Below, piece after piece: positions 1-7,116 of a DNA stretch of 8,102 bases (within the stretch, counting starts at the first letter, position 1; each line of letters starts with the position of its first letter). The notes under the pieces are model-generated. The model worked only from the letters and a program-made list of their open reading frames with translations, ran no database searches and was not told the DNA's origin. The translations under genes were made by a program, and so were the position numbers. This DNA is from Terriglobales bacterium (lineage in GTDB: Bacteria > Acidobacteriota > Terriglobia > Terriglobales > Acidobacteriaceae), in NCBI GenBank assembly GCA_030043575.1, contig JASHXK010000212.1, forward strand, positions 1 through 8,102, read 5' to 3'.

Positions 1-360
1 CGAAGCAGCGGTTTGCTGACTACCTACCTGGGCAAGATGCTTGGGATTCAAGGGTGGCGGAACTATCACATGGATGCTGAGGTCAGCGGCACAGTCGTTC
101 ATGCTGCCGGTTCTGATGACGGCTTTTATACGATAGACATCACCATCGATTCTCTGACGGTTGGCGGTGTCAATGCCGCAGCCGCAAAAGGGCGATACAT
201 CCGAGTTGAAACCCTGCCGTGGGTTCGTCCCGGGGCCCCACTGCCCCTCGTGCCGAATGCTCCGGTTTGTATATCGGGGGGATTGTGGTGGGACGCAGAC
301 GGTTTTCTTGAAATACATCCGCGTCGAAGCGCCAATATGGCGAAGCATCTTTGCCCGTGA
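1..360 (+). CDS. Small hypothetical protein, OB-fold-like C-terminal part (5' end outside the window)
   Basis: The frame is open to the left edge of the window, so the true start probably lies upstream. Internal candidate starts are TTG at 13, ATG at 37 and ATG at 70; none has a clear Shine-Dalgarno. The visible 119 residues end at TGA (358-360). The protein is soluble, with no signal peptide or membrane segment in view. The pattern is a run of short beta-type segments: V-S-G-T-V-V, then F-Y-T-I-D-I-T-I-D-S-L-T-V, then R-Y-I-R-V-E-T-L-P, then V-C-I-S-G-G-L-W-W-D-A-D-G-F-L-E-I-H-P. The last segment, an aromatic/Asp-Gly turn followed by LEIHP, resembles the closing strands of small OB-fold proteins, but this is fold-level intuition rather than a family assignment. 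It converges with the glycosyltransferase gene across a 53-bp gap, so it is not part of that operon. Function unknown. Confidence 0.6.
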   Translation, partial: RSSGLLTTYLGKMLGIQGWRNYHMDAEVSGTVVHAAGSDDGFYTIDITIDSLTVGGVNAAAAKGRYIRVETLPWVRPGAPLPLVPNAPVCISGGLWWDADGFLEIHPRRSANMAKHLCP

Positions 361-413
361 CGGGCGTTCCATGCGAACGTAATAACATCATGGAAGATGG
401 GCTTAAGAACCCT

Positions 414-1337
414 TCAAGAGTCGCCCTTCACCCGTCGCCAGTACGGGCGCCGTAATCGCCGTCGGGTCGCACGCCACGCCCTGACGAACGGACGCGAGAC
501 CAGCCAGAACACTGAGCCGTCGGCAAGCAGCCTTTTCAGTCCCACCAGTGCAGTTTTTGAACTACGCATCTCCTCGACAGCAAGCGACGTGGAATAGGTC
601 ATGCTGCGATAGGCGCTGAGGCGAGGATCCAAGTCGTCTGCCCATTGCTTGACGATCGACAAAGGTTCCTGATGCAGCCGCAGCCGGTGAGCCCGCGATG
701 CCGACATGCTGGCAGTATGGACGCGATAGCGGGTGACAACGCTTTGTACAGCGCGTGCGCGATGCCGGCGGGCAATGGCAACGTAGAAGTAGTAGTCGGG
801 AACGACCTGAATACGGTCGGGAATGCCACCCGTCTCGGCGACCGCGGAATGGCGCAGAACGGCTGAACTCATGGCGATGAAACAGGCGTGGCGAAAAAGT
901 TCGACGAAGATTTCGCCCTCGGGAAGCGCTTCGAATTCGTGAGCATAGTCATAGTCGCGCAAGTCGCCGCGCCGGGAATCGAACAATACCGTGCGGCCGT
1001 AGATAATGCCGACCCCATTGTCGATGAGCGCTACCTGCTGCTCCAGCTTGTGCGGCAGCCAGACATCGTCCTGATCGAGAAAGGCCAGCCACTCACCGGC
1101 AGCCTGCCGGATCGCGCGATCACGGGCTGCACCGAGAGGAGTTTCTTCGGACGACAAGAAATAGCGAATCCTTGAATCCTCAAACTCACTGACAATCTTC
1201 GCGCTCTCATCGGTGGAGCAGTCGTCCCAGACAATCAGCTCCCAATCCGCGAAAGTCTGCGCCATCACGCTCGCCAGCGCTTCACGCAGGAAAGTGGCGC
1301 CGTTGCGAACGTTCATGATGATGCTGATCAGAGGCAT
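414..1337 (-). CDS. Family 2 glycosyltransferase (GT-A fold), downstream copy of a tandem pair
   Basis: Transfers a sugar from a nucleotide-sugar donor, most likely to a growing surface glycan on the cytoplasmic face of the membrane; donor and acceptor cannot be read from sequence. The 307-residue protein opens with the classic GT2 strand-turn (PLISIIMNVRNG, residues 2-13). Nucleotide-binding acidic residues follow at W-D38-D39-C-S-T-D43, and the metal-binding DxD-type motif L-D88-Q-D90-D91-V-W. A later P-D-Y-Y-F-Y-V segment may supply the catalytic base. The C-terminus is rich in Arg/Lys and Trp, which suits peripheral membrane contact. There is no membrane span. I chose ATG at 1337 because the upstream paralogue begins at the same MPL[IV]S[IV]IMNVRNG position. 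A TTG at 1349 lies 4 nt after an AGGA (1354-1357) that overlaps the preceding stop codon and would add four residues. It is the third gene of a minus-strand operon, about 18 bp after the preceding gene. Confidence 0.9.
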   Translation of the reverse strand: MPLISIIMNVRNGATFLREALASVMAQTFADWELIVWDDCSTDESAKIVSEFEDSRIRYFLSSEETPLGAARDRAIRQAAGEWLAFLDQDDVWLPHKLEQQVALIDNGVGIIYGRTVLFDSRRGDLRDYDYAHEFEALPEGEIFVELFRHACFIAMSSAVLRHSAVAETGGIPDRIQVVPDYYFYVAIARRHRARAVQSVVTRYRVHTASMSASRAHRLRLHQEPLSIVKQWADDLDPRLSAYRSMTYSTSLAVEEMRSSKTALVGLKRLLADGSVFWLVSRPFVRAWRATRRRLRRPYWRRVKGDS

Positions 1338-1353
1338 GGCAACGCACAATTGA

Positions 1354-1357
1354 TCCT
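1354..1357 (-). promoter_or_regulatory. Shine-Dalgarno AGGA overlapping the upstream stop codon
   Basis: On the minus strand the upstream glycosyltransferase ends TAG (1358-1356), and the AG of that stop is also the start of AGGA (1357-1354). The site is 4 nt from a TTG (1349) and 16 nt from the ATG (1337). Neither spacing is ideal, so it does not settle the start of the downstream gene. It does support translational coupling of the two glycosyltransferases. Confidence 0.4.
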
Positions 1358-2276
1358 ACACGCTGGAGTTGTTCGTTAGCCGTCGCCAGCGTGGAGGCCA
1401 GATGTTGCGCCTGACAAGGTGGAAAACATAGGCGAATGGGCGAGCCACTTGCGAGGCCAGTGAGCCCTGCGTCAACAAGCGAGCAATGCCACGGCGAAGA
1501 GTGGCGATGCTGCGCATTTCTTCCAGCGCGATGGCGGTGAAATGCCGTCTACGGCAAACCGCGACCGTCCGCGGCTCAAGCTGGCCGGCCCATTTGTCGA
1601 TCAGCCATAGCACCTCGCGATGCATCTCCAGCGCCACGATATGAGACAGGCTGTCACTGTGCTCGCGGTAGCGGCAGACCACTTCCTGCACGGCACGGAC
1701 GGGATACGTCCGGGCGACAGCGACATATAGGTAATAATCGGGAATAATGCGGACCTCTTCGGGAATACCGCCAACCGAGTCGATGGCCGAGCGAGAGAAC
1801 ATCGTGGAGCTCATCGCGATGAAACAGGAATCTGCGAAAAGCAGGGTGAAGATGTCGCCTTCGGGCAGCAGCGTATATTCGTGAGCCTGGTCGTAGTCGC
1901 GCTGCGATCCGCCAGGGTAGAACCTTACCGTACGTCCGTAAACGAAGCCAACGTTTCCCTTCGCGAGCGCTAGCTGGCTTTCCAGTTTTTGCGGCAACCA
2001 GACGTCATCCTGATCAAGAAACGCGATCCAATCGCCAGTGGCTCGGCGCATCGCATCTCGTCGGGCCTTGCCGAGTGGTGCGTCGTCCGGCGAAAGAAAG
2101 TAACGAATCCTTGGATCCTGATAGTGGGAAACGGCAACCGCGCTGTTGTCCGTCGAGCGGTCATCCCAGATGACGAGTTCCCAGTCTGCGCAGGTTTGCT
2201 TCAGAACGCTGTCGATGGCTTCCGGCAGAGTCAAAGCGCCGTTGCGGACGTTCATGATGACGCTGACCAGGGGCAT
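1356..2276 (-). CDS. Family 2 glycosyltransferase (GT-A fold), upstream copy of a tandem pair
   Basis: A 306-residue GT2 enzyme with the same architecture as its downstream neighbour: MPLVSVIMNVRNG at residues 1-13, W-D38-D39-R-S-T-D43 for nucleotide binding, and L-D88-Q-D90-D91-V-W as the metal-binding DxD-type motif. The first 90 or so residues align with the neighbour without a gap, and similarity continues over F-V-Y-G-R-T-V, C-F-I-A-M-S-S and P-D-Y-Y-L-Y-V-A-V-A to the Arg-rich C-terminus. The two are therefore recent-enough duplicates, by eye roughly half or more identical. ATG at 2276 is supported by the family-typical N-terminus; no strong Shine-Dalgarno is visible before it. It starts only 27 bp after the DUF4184-like gene ends, on the same strand, which suggests co-transcription. 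It is probably a cytoplasmic enzyme acting in surface polysaccharide assembly; the substrate is unknown. No signal peptide or membrane span is seen. Confidence 0.92.
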   Translation of the reverse strand: MPLVSVIMNVRNGALTLPEAIDSVLKQTCADWELVIWDDRSTDNSAVAVSHYQDPRIRYFLSPDDAPLGKARRDAMRRATGDWIAFLDQDDVWLPQKLESQLALAKGNVGFVYGRTVRFYPGGSQRDYDQAHEYTLLPEGDIFTLLFADSCFIAMSSTMFSRSAIDSVGGIPEEVRIIPDYYLYVAVARTYPVRAVQEVVCRYREHSDSLSHIVALEMHREVLWLIDKWAGQLEPRTVAVCRRRHFTAIALEEMRSIATLRRGIARLLTQGSLASQVARPFAYVFHLVRRNIWPPRWRRLTNNSSV

Positions 2277-2303
2277 AGCAGACTTAGGGACGAGAAAATC
2301 CGG

Positions 2304-3077
2304 CTACCAGACCTGATGCGACGAGACCAGCACACAGTAAAAGAGAAGCAGCCAAAACGCCACTGCGAGCGATGTGACGGCATAGATGAGGAAGAAACGA
2401 TCCGCTCTGGCCATGGTCTCGGGCAGACCGATCACAGAGAGGGCGCGAATGGCTCCGGTTGCCGCGGCCACGGCAAACATCGTTACCGCAAGTCCGAAGT
2501 ACGATTTCGGCGGCGTTTGGAATGCCGGCTCGGCGGAAACCGGCGAGCGCCGATACCACAGCCAAACCCAGATCGCCAGCGCCAGCAGGCCGACGATCGT
2601 GCTGCCATACTGTAGCGCACTGTACATCGGCACACGATGGTTCAGCATCGGGATCTGCACCCAGCTTTGCAGAAACGTAGAATGACGCCACGGCCACGTG
2701 TAAGCGTGCGTGAAGGAGTCCCAGACGATGTGGCTTGCGATCCCCAGCACGATGGAGCCGAGAATCGCGAGCAATCGGGAAAGCGGCAGGAACCGGAAAT
2801 CGCCGCCTTGATCGCGAAGCCGCTCTTGCATGCCGGCGGGCATCAGTTGAATGATCGGCTGCTTGATTACATTGTGGAACACCAAGAGCGCAAGCAGCGA
2901 AGCTGGTATGGTGAATACGATGAGGCCGGGAAACTCATGGCCCACTTCCCGATAATGGATATTACCGACGATATAAGGAAAATCGGGAGCCATGCTACCG
3001 ACGATAAAGGCGGACCAGACCAAGTTGAGTCTTCGCAACGGAAGGACAGCGGCGGCATGAGAAACCGTGAAGGGCAT
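2304..3077 (-). CDS. DUF4184-family-like integral membrane protein
   Basis: A 257-residue multi-spanning membrane protein. The N-terminus M-P-F-T-V-S-H7-A-A-A-V-L-P-L and the following G-S-M-A-P-D32-F-P-Y are what I recognise as the signature of DUF4184 proteins. Further conserved-looking polar residues lie within hydrophobic surroundings: G-H47-E-F-P-G and A-S-H116-I-V-W-D120-S-F-T-H124. This His/Asp set is reminiscent of membrane-bound metal-dependent hydrolases of the YdjM/DUF457 type, but catalysis is not established for the family as far as I know. Hydrophobic segments fall at about residues 19-31, 52-70, 101-115, 160-180, 200-220 and 233-250. I chose ATG at 3077 because family members begin at MPFT; the frame runs upstream to a TTG at 3173, which would add 32 unlikely residues. 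It is the first gene of the operon with the two glycosyltransferases, so a role linked to envelope glycans or lipids is plausible. No specific function is known. Confidence 0.82.
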   Translation of the reverse strand: MPFTVSHAAAVLPLRRLNLVWSAFIVGSMAPDFPYIVGNIHYREVGHEFPGLIVFTIPASLLALLVFHNVIKQPIIQLMPAGMQERLRDQGGDFRFLPLSRLLAILGSIVLGIASHIVWDSFTHAYTWPWRHSTFLQSWVQIPMLNHRVPMYSALQYGSTIVGLLALAIWVWLWYRRSPVSAEPAFQTPPKSYFGLAVTMFAVAAATGAIRALSVIGLPETMARADRFFLIYAVTSLAVAFWLLLFYCVLVSSHQVW

Positions 3078-3204
3078 CCGGCTGGCGTGTCTACGCGGAA
3101 AAGAGTACTCCCCGAAGTATACCCGAGTGCTAACCGCTGCCGCCAACAAGCTTAGATCAATTACAATCAGCAAACACTACGAAGCCAACTTGACCTCGGA
3201 ACCT
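3078..3204. promoter_or_regulatory. Divergent intergenic promoter region
   Basis: These 127 bp separate the start of the minus-strand membrane-protein/glycosyltransferase operon from the start of the plus-strand aminotransferase gene, so promoters in both directions are expected here. On the minus strand TATACT (3121-3116) is a reasonable -10 box, with TTGGCG (3146-3141) upstream, but the spacer is 19 bp, longer than ideal. On the plus strand TACAAT (3162-3167) is a possible -10 with no good -35 partner. No operator or terminator was recognised. The shared spacer suggests the two arms may be regulated together. Confidence 0.35.
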
Positions 3205-4455
3205 ATGAAACCTGCTCCGCTGGCCAGCGGACATTCCGTTCCACTGCAAGATAACGATCTGCCTGCGATTGCTGGAGGAACACCAGTTCGTTCCCGTGAG
3301 GCTCGGCTTGTCTTTGGGGCTCCGGTAATCGGCGAAGCGGAAATTGCATCGGTCGTGGAGTGCCTGCGCAGTCGCTGGATCGGCCTCGGTCCTCGGGTTG
3401 AGCAATTTGAGCAGGAATTCGCCCGCTATAAAGGCGCACCTTACGCTGCCGCAGTAAGCAGTGGCACAGCGGCGATCCATCTCGCGCTGGTAGCTCTCGG
3501 CATTGGCGCCGGCGATGAAGTCATCGCTCCGGCCATGACGTTTTGCTCCACGGTGCATGCCATCATTCATGCGGGCGCGCAACCCGTACTCGTCGACTGC
3601 GATCGCAGTACCTTCGACATTGATCCAGATCTCATCGAAAGGAACATCACGCCGCGCACTAAGGCGATCCTGGTGGTGCACATGTGCGGCCGCTGTTGCG
3701 AGATGGATCCGATCCTCGAAATCGCGCATCGGCGCGGGCTACGCGTTATTGAGGATTGTGCCCATGCCATCGAAGCGATGTACCGCGGCCGGCCGGCCGG
3801 ACTGATGGGCGATGCTGGATGCTTCAGTTTCTACCCCACGAAGAACATTGCCACCTGCGACGGCGGCATGGTGATTGCGCGCGACCAGGAGCTCCATCGT
3901 CGGCTGAAGGTCTTGTCGCTACATGGCATGACCGCCGATGCGTGGAGTCGATTTGTTGGCGGACCCACCGGATACGAGGTGGTGGAAGCCGGCTTCAAAT
4001 ACAACATGACCGATGTGGCTGCGGCGCTGGCATTGCCGCAGCTGGAAAGGGTCGAGCAGCACTGGCAACGTCGCAAGCAAATCTGGGAGACGTACAATGA
4101 GCGGCTCGCCGGACTGCCGCTATTGCTGCCACCGCCCACGGAATCGACCTCCCGCCACGCTCATCACCTGTACACTCCACTGCTGGTGCTGGAGCAGATC
4201 GGAGCTTCGCGGGAGCAGATCATTGCCGCGCTCGATGCCGAGAACATCGGGGTTGGCATTCATTACGTTCCCGTCCATCAGCAGCCTTATTACCGCAAGC
4301 GCTTTGGATTCACGAACGCGGATTTCCCGGCGGCCACGTTCGTCGGAGAGCGCACGATTTCTCTTCCGCTGTCGGCAGGCATGTCGAACCACGATGTGGA
4401 CGACGTGATCAACGCTCTGGCCAGGATTCTTCGCTACTACAAAGCGGCCGCATGA
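3205..4455 (+). CDS. DegT/DnrJ/EryC1/StrS-family PLP-dependent sugar aminotransferase
   Basis: Expected to move an amino group, usually from glutamate, onto a keto-sugar nucleotide to give an amino-deoxy sugar donor for surface glycans; it would act in the cytoplasm. The 416-residue protein has the fold-type I signature in order: cofactor-phosphate loop S-S-G-T-A-A (85-90), G-D-E-V-I-A-P-A-M-T (103-112), and pyridine-nitrogen Asp184 in I-E-D-C-A-H-A. The Schiff-base Lys213 sits in F-S-F-Y-P-T-K-N, followed by K-Y-N-M-T-D (265-270) and the family-typical I-G-V-G-I-H-Y-V-P-V-H-Q-Q-P-Y-Y (348-363). All catalytic residues are present. About 35 residues precede the conserved domain. ATG at 3205 is preferred. 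The frame reaches back to 3067, but that would overlap the divergent gene and add a non-conserved stretch. Only a weak GGA precedes the ATG. The exact sugar cannot be named; ArnB-, PseC- and perosamine-synthase-like roles are all possible. It ends at TGA 4453-4455, 117 bp before the PAP2-Wzi start on the same strand. Confidence 0.92.
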   Translation: MKPAPLASGHSVPLQDNDLPAIAGGTPVRSREARLVFGAPVIGEAEIASVVECLRSRWIGLGPRVEQFEQEFARYKGAPYAAAVSSGTAAIHLALVALGIGAGDEVIAPAMTFCSTVHAIIHAGAQPVLVDCDRSTFDIDPDLIERNITPRTKAILVVHMCGRCCEMDPILEIAHRRGLRVIEDCAHAIEAMYRGRPAGLMGDAGCFSFYPTKNIATCDGGMVIARDQELHRRLKVLSLHGMTADAWSRFVGGPTGYEVVEAGFKYNMTDVAAALALPQLERVEQHWQRRKQIWETYNERLAGLPLLLPPPTESTSRHAHHLYTPLLVLEQIGASREQIIAALDAENIGVGIHYVPVHQQPYYRKRFGFTNADFPAATFVGERTISLPLSAGMSNHDVDDVINALARILRYYKAAA

Positions 4456-4553
4456 ATGAGGCCGAAGACTCGAGCTGCCGTGATGTATTCGTGCCTTGAG
4501 ACCATTCGCCGCCGCAGGACCTTCGCAGCCGAAAACGCACAGTCCGATTGGTC

Positions 4554-4559
4554 GAGGAG
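4554..4559 (+). promoter_or_regulatory. Ribosome binding site GAGGAG for the PAP2-Wzi gene
   Basis: GAGGAG is the best Shine-Dalgarno-like hexamer before the PAP2-Wzi gene, ending 13 nt before ATG 4573. The spacing is slightly long. The other in-frame starts at 4456 and 4483 have no such site, so this sequence and the signal peptide together decide the start. Confidence 0.45.
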
Positions 4560-4572
4560 TTGGGCGCTTCGA

Positions 4573-7044
4573 ATGACTCCTTTCTCTCTCACCGGAGAAG
4601 GCAAGCCATTCGATTGTTCGCTTCTGGCCGGTTGCTTACTGCGCATTGCCCTCGCCTATGGTTTGCTGTGCTTGGTCACGGCCACTTCAGCCTCTGCCCA
4701 ACAAGCAGCGGTTCCCTCTTCGTCGCCGCCACCGCAAGCAGTAGAACAGTTCCCCGCGGAAGTGGTCTCCCATCCCAACGAAAGCAAGTTCTTCATCCAC
4801 CTGGCGGAAGACCAGAAGGACATCTGGACAAGTCCGTTTCATCTGCAGCCGGCGGATGCCAAATGGCTGGTCCCATCGGCAGGCATTACGACCGCGCTGT
4901 TCGTCACCGATTCGCAAAGCTCCTGGGCGATGCATTGGAACAACCTGCATGCCTGGAATGTGGCTTCCAATGCGGGTCTTGCCGCAGAGGGTGGCATGAC
5001 TGGAGCCGCTTATATCTGGGGACGCATCACCCACAACGAGCGCGCGCGCGAAACTGGCGTGCTGGCGACGGAAGCGATGATCAACGCGCTGGGTGTGAAT
5101 TACGCCATCGCCGGCGCGACCGGTCGCGAGCGCCCCATCCCGGCGAATTATCAGAATGTGTTCTGGAATGCAGGCACCTCGTTTCCGTCGGGCCATGCAG
5201 CTGTGTCCTGGGCATTCGCCTCGGTGGTCGCCGAGGAGTATCCACACTTGACAACCGAGATCGCCGCTTACGGCACGGCGCTGGGAGTCAGCCTGGCGCG
5301 AGCCGCTTCGGATCAGCACTTCCTGTCGGATGTCTTCGTTGGCGGATTGATGGGCTATCAGATTGGACGGCATATCTACAAAGAACGGCACAACCCCGAT
5401 CTGGATGACGATCTGAAGATCGTTGCCGAGCAGACCTCGGCGCCGCGTCCCACCAATGCAGCCAGTGTTTATGTGCCACTCGACAGCTGGATTTATCCGG
5501 CGTTCGAGAGGTTGATCGGCTTCGGCTACATCGACACCGCCTTCCTTGGCCTGCGGCCGTGGACGCGTATGTCTTGCGCCCGCATGCTCATCGAACTGAA
5601 CAAGAAGATCGAGTACCACACCGACGTTCCCAAGGTAATCTGGCAGCTGCAAAAGACCCTCGATGAGGAGTTCGCGCCCGAACTCGCCACCTGGGACGGG
5701 CATCCCACGGAATCGCTGCAATTGGATTCCGTGTACACCCAGGTGATGGATATTGCGGGCACGCCGCTGAACGACAGCTATCACTTCGGTCAGACCATCA
5801 TCAACAACTATGGCCGTCCCTACTGGCAGGGCGTGAACAATATCACCGGCTTCAGCGCCAGCGCGAACGACGACCGCTTCGCCTTCTACGTTGACGGCGA
5901 GTATCAGTACGCGCCCACCATTCCGGCATATCCGCTGTCGGTTCGGCAGGTCATCGCCAACGTCGACGAGAATCCGCTCCAGCCGCCCACGCCGATTCCC
6001 GCCAACCAGTTTGCCCTGCAGGATACCTATGCAGTGATGAAGTATGCGGGAATGGACTGGTCGGTGGGCAAGCAAAGCATGTGGTGGGGACCCGGCGAAG
6101 GCGGCGCCATGCTGATGAGCGATAATGCTGCGCCCTTCTGGATGATCCAGATCAATCGCCAGGTGCCGGTGAATATTCCCGGGCTGTCGCGTTTCCTGGG
6201 ACCTTTCGAGTTTGCCAACTTCTTCGGGGCGCTGGCGGGACACGAGTTTCCGCCGAGCCCGTACATGTTCGGACAAAAAGCCAGTTTCAAGCCGACGGAG
6301 AATCTGGAGTTCGGATTCACGCGTGACGATGTCTTCGGAGGACAGGGCCATGTGCCCATCACGCTCGGATCGTTTTGGAACGCGTTTACTACTTTGACCG
6401 ACGTATCGCCGGCACAGAAATTTTCGCGCAACGACCCGGGCGCCCGCCACGCCAGCTTTGACTTCTCCTACCGGCTGCCGTTCGTGCGGCGCTGGCTGAC
6501 GCTATACACCGACTCGCTGGTCCACGACGACGTCAACCCCGTAAGCGCACCTCGCCGCTCGGCGGTCAATCCCGGAATCTATCTGACGCATTTCCCGGGC
6601 ATCCCGAAGCTCGACTTTCGCGCCGAAGCCAGTTACACCGACCCGCCAACCGTCGCCAGTATGGGTGGACACTTCATCTATTGGGAAGTCGTCTACCACG
6701 ATGCCTACCTGAACGGTCGCGACATCATGGGCAGCTGGGTCGGCCGCGAAGGCAAGGGCTATCAGGGATGGTTCACCTATCACCTGAGCCCCAAGAGCAG
6801 CATTCAATTCGCCGTGAGGAACGGCAAGATTGCCGACGATTTCATTCCCGGCGGCAGCACCCAATGGGACTACAGCGTTTCCGGAGTCCTTTGGTCGCAC
6901 AAAGACTTCGAGATCCAACCGTTCCTGCAGTACGAAACCTGGTGGGTGCCGGTCCTGGCGCCGACGCGCCAAACCGACTTCACTACTTCCATCCAGTTGA
7001 CCTGGTGGCCGTCGAAGCTCGGCGTCCGCCGCGCGACCTACTAA
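4573..7044 (+). CDS. Exported PAP2 phosphatase fused to a Wzi-like outer-membrane capsule-assembly domain
   Basis: An 823-residue two-domain envelope protein. A signal peptide covers residues 1-42, with a hydrophobic stretch of about 20-36 and an A-S-A cleavage site before Gln43. Residues about 80-275 are a PAP2 acid-phosphatase domain: motif 1 ends R185-E-R187-P188, motif 2 is F-P205-S-G-H208, and motif 3 is A-R243-x5-H249-x3-D253, so the nucleophile/acid pair is intact. The Lys expected seven residues before Arg187 is Ala180, and Ser before Arg243 is Ala. From about residue 297 (S-V-Y-V-P-L-D-S-W-I-Y-P-A-F-E-R) the rest is like Wzi, the outer-membrane beta-barrel that anchors capsule, with many alternating aromatic strands to the end. 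Likely role: dephosphorylating an isoprenoid- or lipid-linked phosphate in the periplasm while handling surface polysaccharide. ATG 4573 is chosen for the signal peptide. The frame is open from ATG 4456, directly after the aminotransferase stop, but that would place 59 residues ahead of the hydrophobic core. Confidence 0.87.
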   Translation: MTPFSLTGEGKPFDCSLLAGCLLRIALAYGLLCLVTATSASAQQAAVPSSSPPPQAVEQFPAEVVSHPNESKFFIHLAEDQKDIWTSPFHLQPADAKWLVPSAGITTALFVTDSQSSWAMHWNNLHAWNVASNAGLAAEGGMTGAAYIWGRITHNERARETGVLATEAMINALGVNYAIAGATGRERPIPANYQNVFWNAGTSFPSGHAAVSWAFASVVAEEYPHLTTEIAAYGTALGVSLARAASDQHFLSDVFVGGLMGYQIGRHIYKERHNPDLDDDLKIVAEQTSAPRPTNAASVYVPLDSWIYPAFERLIGFGYIDTAFLGLRPWTRMSCARMLIELNKKIEYHTDVPKVIWQLQKTLDEEFAPELATWDGHPTESLQLDSVYTQVMDIAGTPLNDSYHFGQTIINNYGRPYWQGVNNITGFSASANDDRFAFYVDGEYQYAPTIPAYPLSVRQVIANVDENPLQPPTPIPANQFALQDTYAVMKYAGMDWSVGKQSMWWGPGEGGAMLMSDNAAPFWMIQINRQVPVNIPGLSRFLGPFEFANFFGALAGHEFPPSPYMFGQKASFKPTENLEFGFTRDDVFGGQGHVPITLGSFWNAFTTLTDVSPAQKFSRNDPGARHASFDFSYRLPFVRRWLTLYTDSLVHDDVNPVSAPRRSAVNPGIYLTHFPGIPKLDFRAEASYTDPPTVASMGGHFIYWEVVYHDAYLNGRDIMGSWVGREGKGYQGWFTYHLSPKSSIQFAVRNGKIADDFIPGGSTQWDYSVSGVLWSHKDFEIQPFLQYETWWVPVLAPTRQTDFTTSIQLTWWPSKLGVRRATY

Positions 7045-7116
7045 TCCTCAGACGGATCAATCCCTGAAGATTGGCTGAAGGCAGACTCCTTGCGGACGCA
7101 GCGCAAAAAAAATTCT

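Noticed and set aside
353..365. GCCCG/CGGGC hairpin around the stop codon of the first gene, as a terminator
   Set aside because: The stem is 5 bp with a 3-nt loop and no T-run follows on either strand.
888..1175. Plus-strand open frame over the downstream glycosyltransferase, similar to part of the one at 1989-2615
   Set aside because: The resemblance (RQPD[IV][IV]LI) is simply the reverse reading of the shared LDQDDVWLP motif in the two duplicated GT2 genes.
1989..2615. A 208-codon plus-strand open frame across the glycosyltransferase/DUF4184 junction
   Set aside because: It lies antisense to two well-supported genes and spans their boundary; its composition is low-quality and it has no domain.
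3067..3204. Possible 46-residue N-terminal extension of the aminotransferase
   Set aside because: It would overlap the start of the divergent membrane-protein gene, use up the only promoter space and add sequence not typical of the family.
4687..6450. A 587-codon open frame on the minus strand, opposite the PAP2-Wzi gene
   Set aside because: Its translation is Arg/His/Gly-rich with no recognisable domain. The plus-strand gene over the same bases has signal peptide, PAP2 and Wzi motifs. Long antisense frames are expected opposite GC-rich genes.
7090..7106. Hairpin TTGCG/CGCAA followed by an A-run, as a terminator of the PAP2-Wzi gene
   Set aside because: The stem is only 5 bp and the run after it is A, not T, on the transcribed plus strand. 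On the minus strand the T-run would come before the stem.
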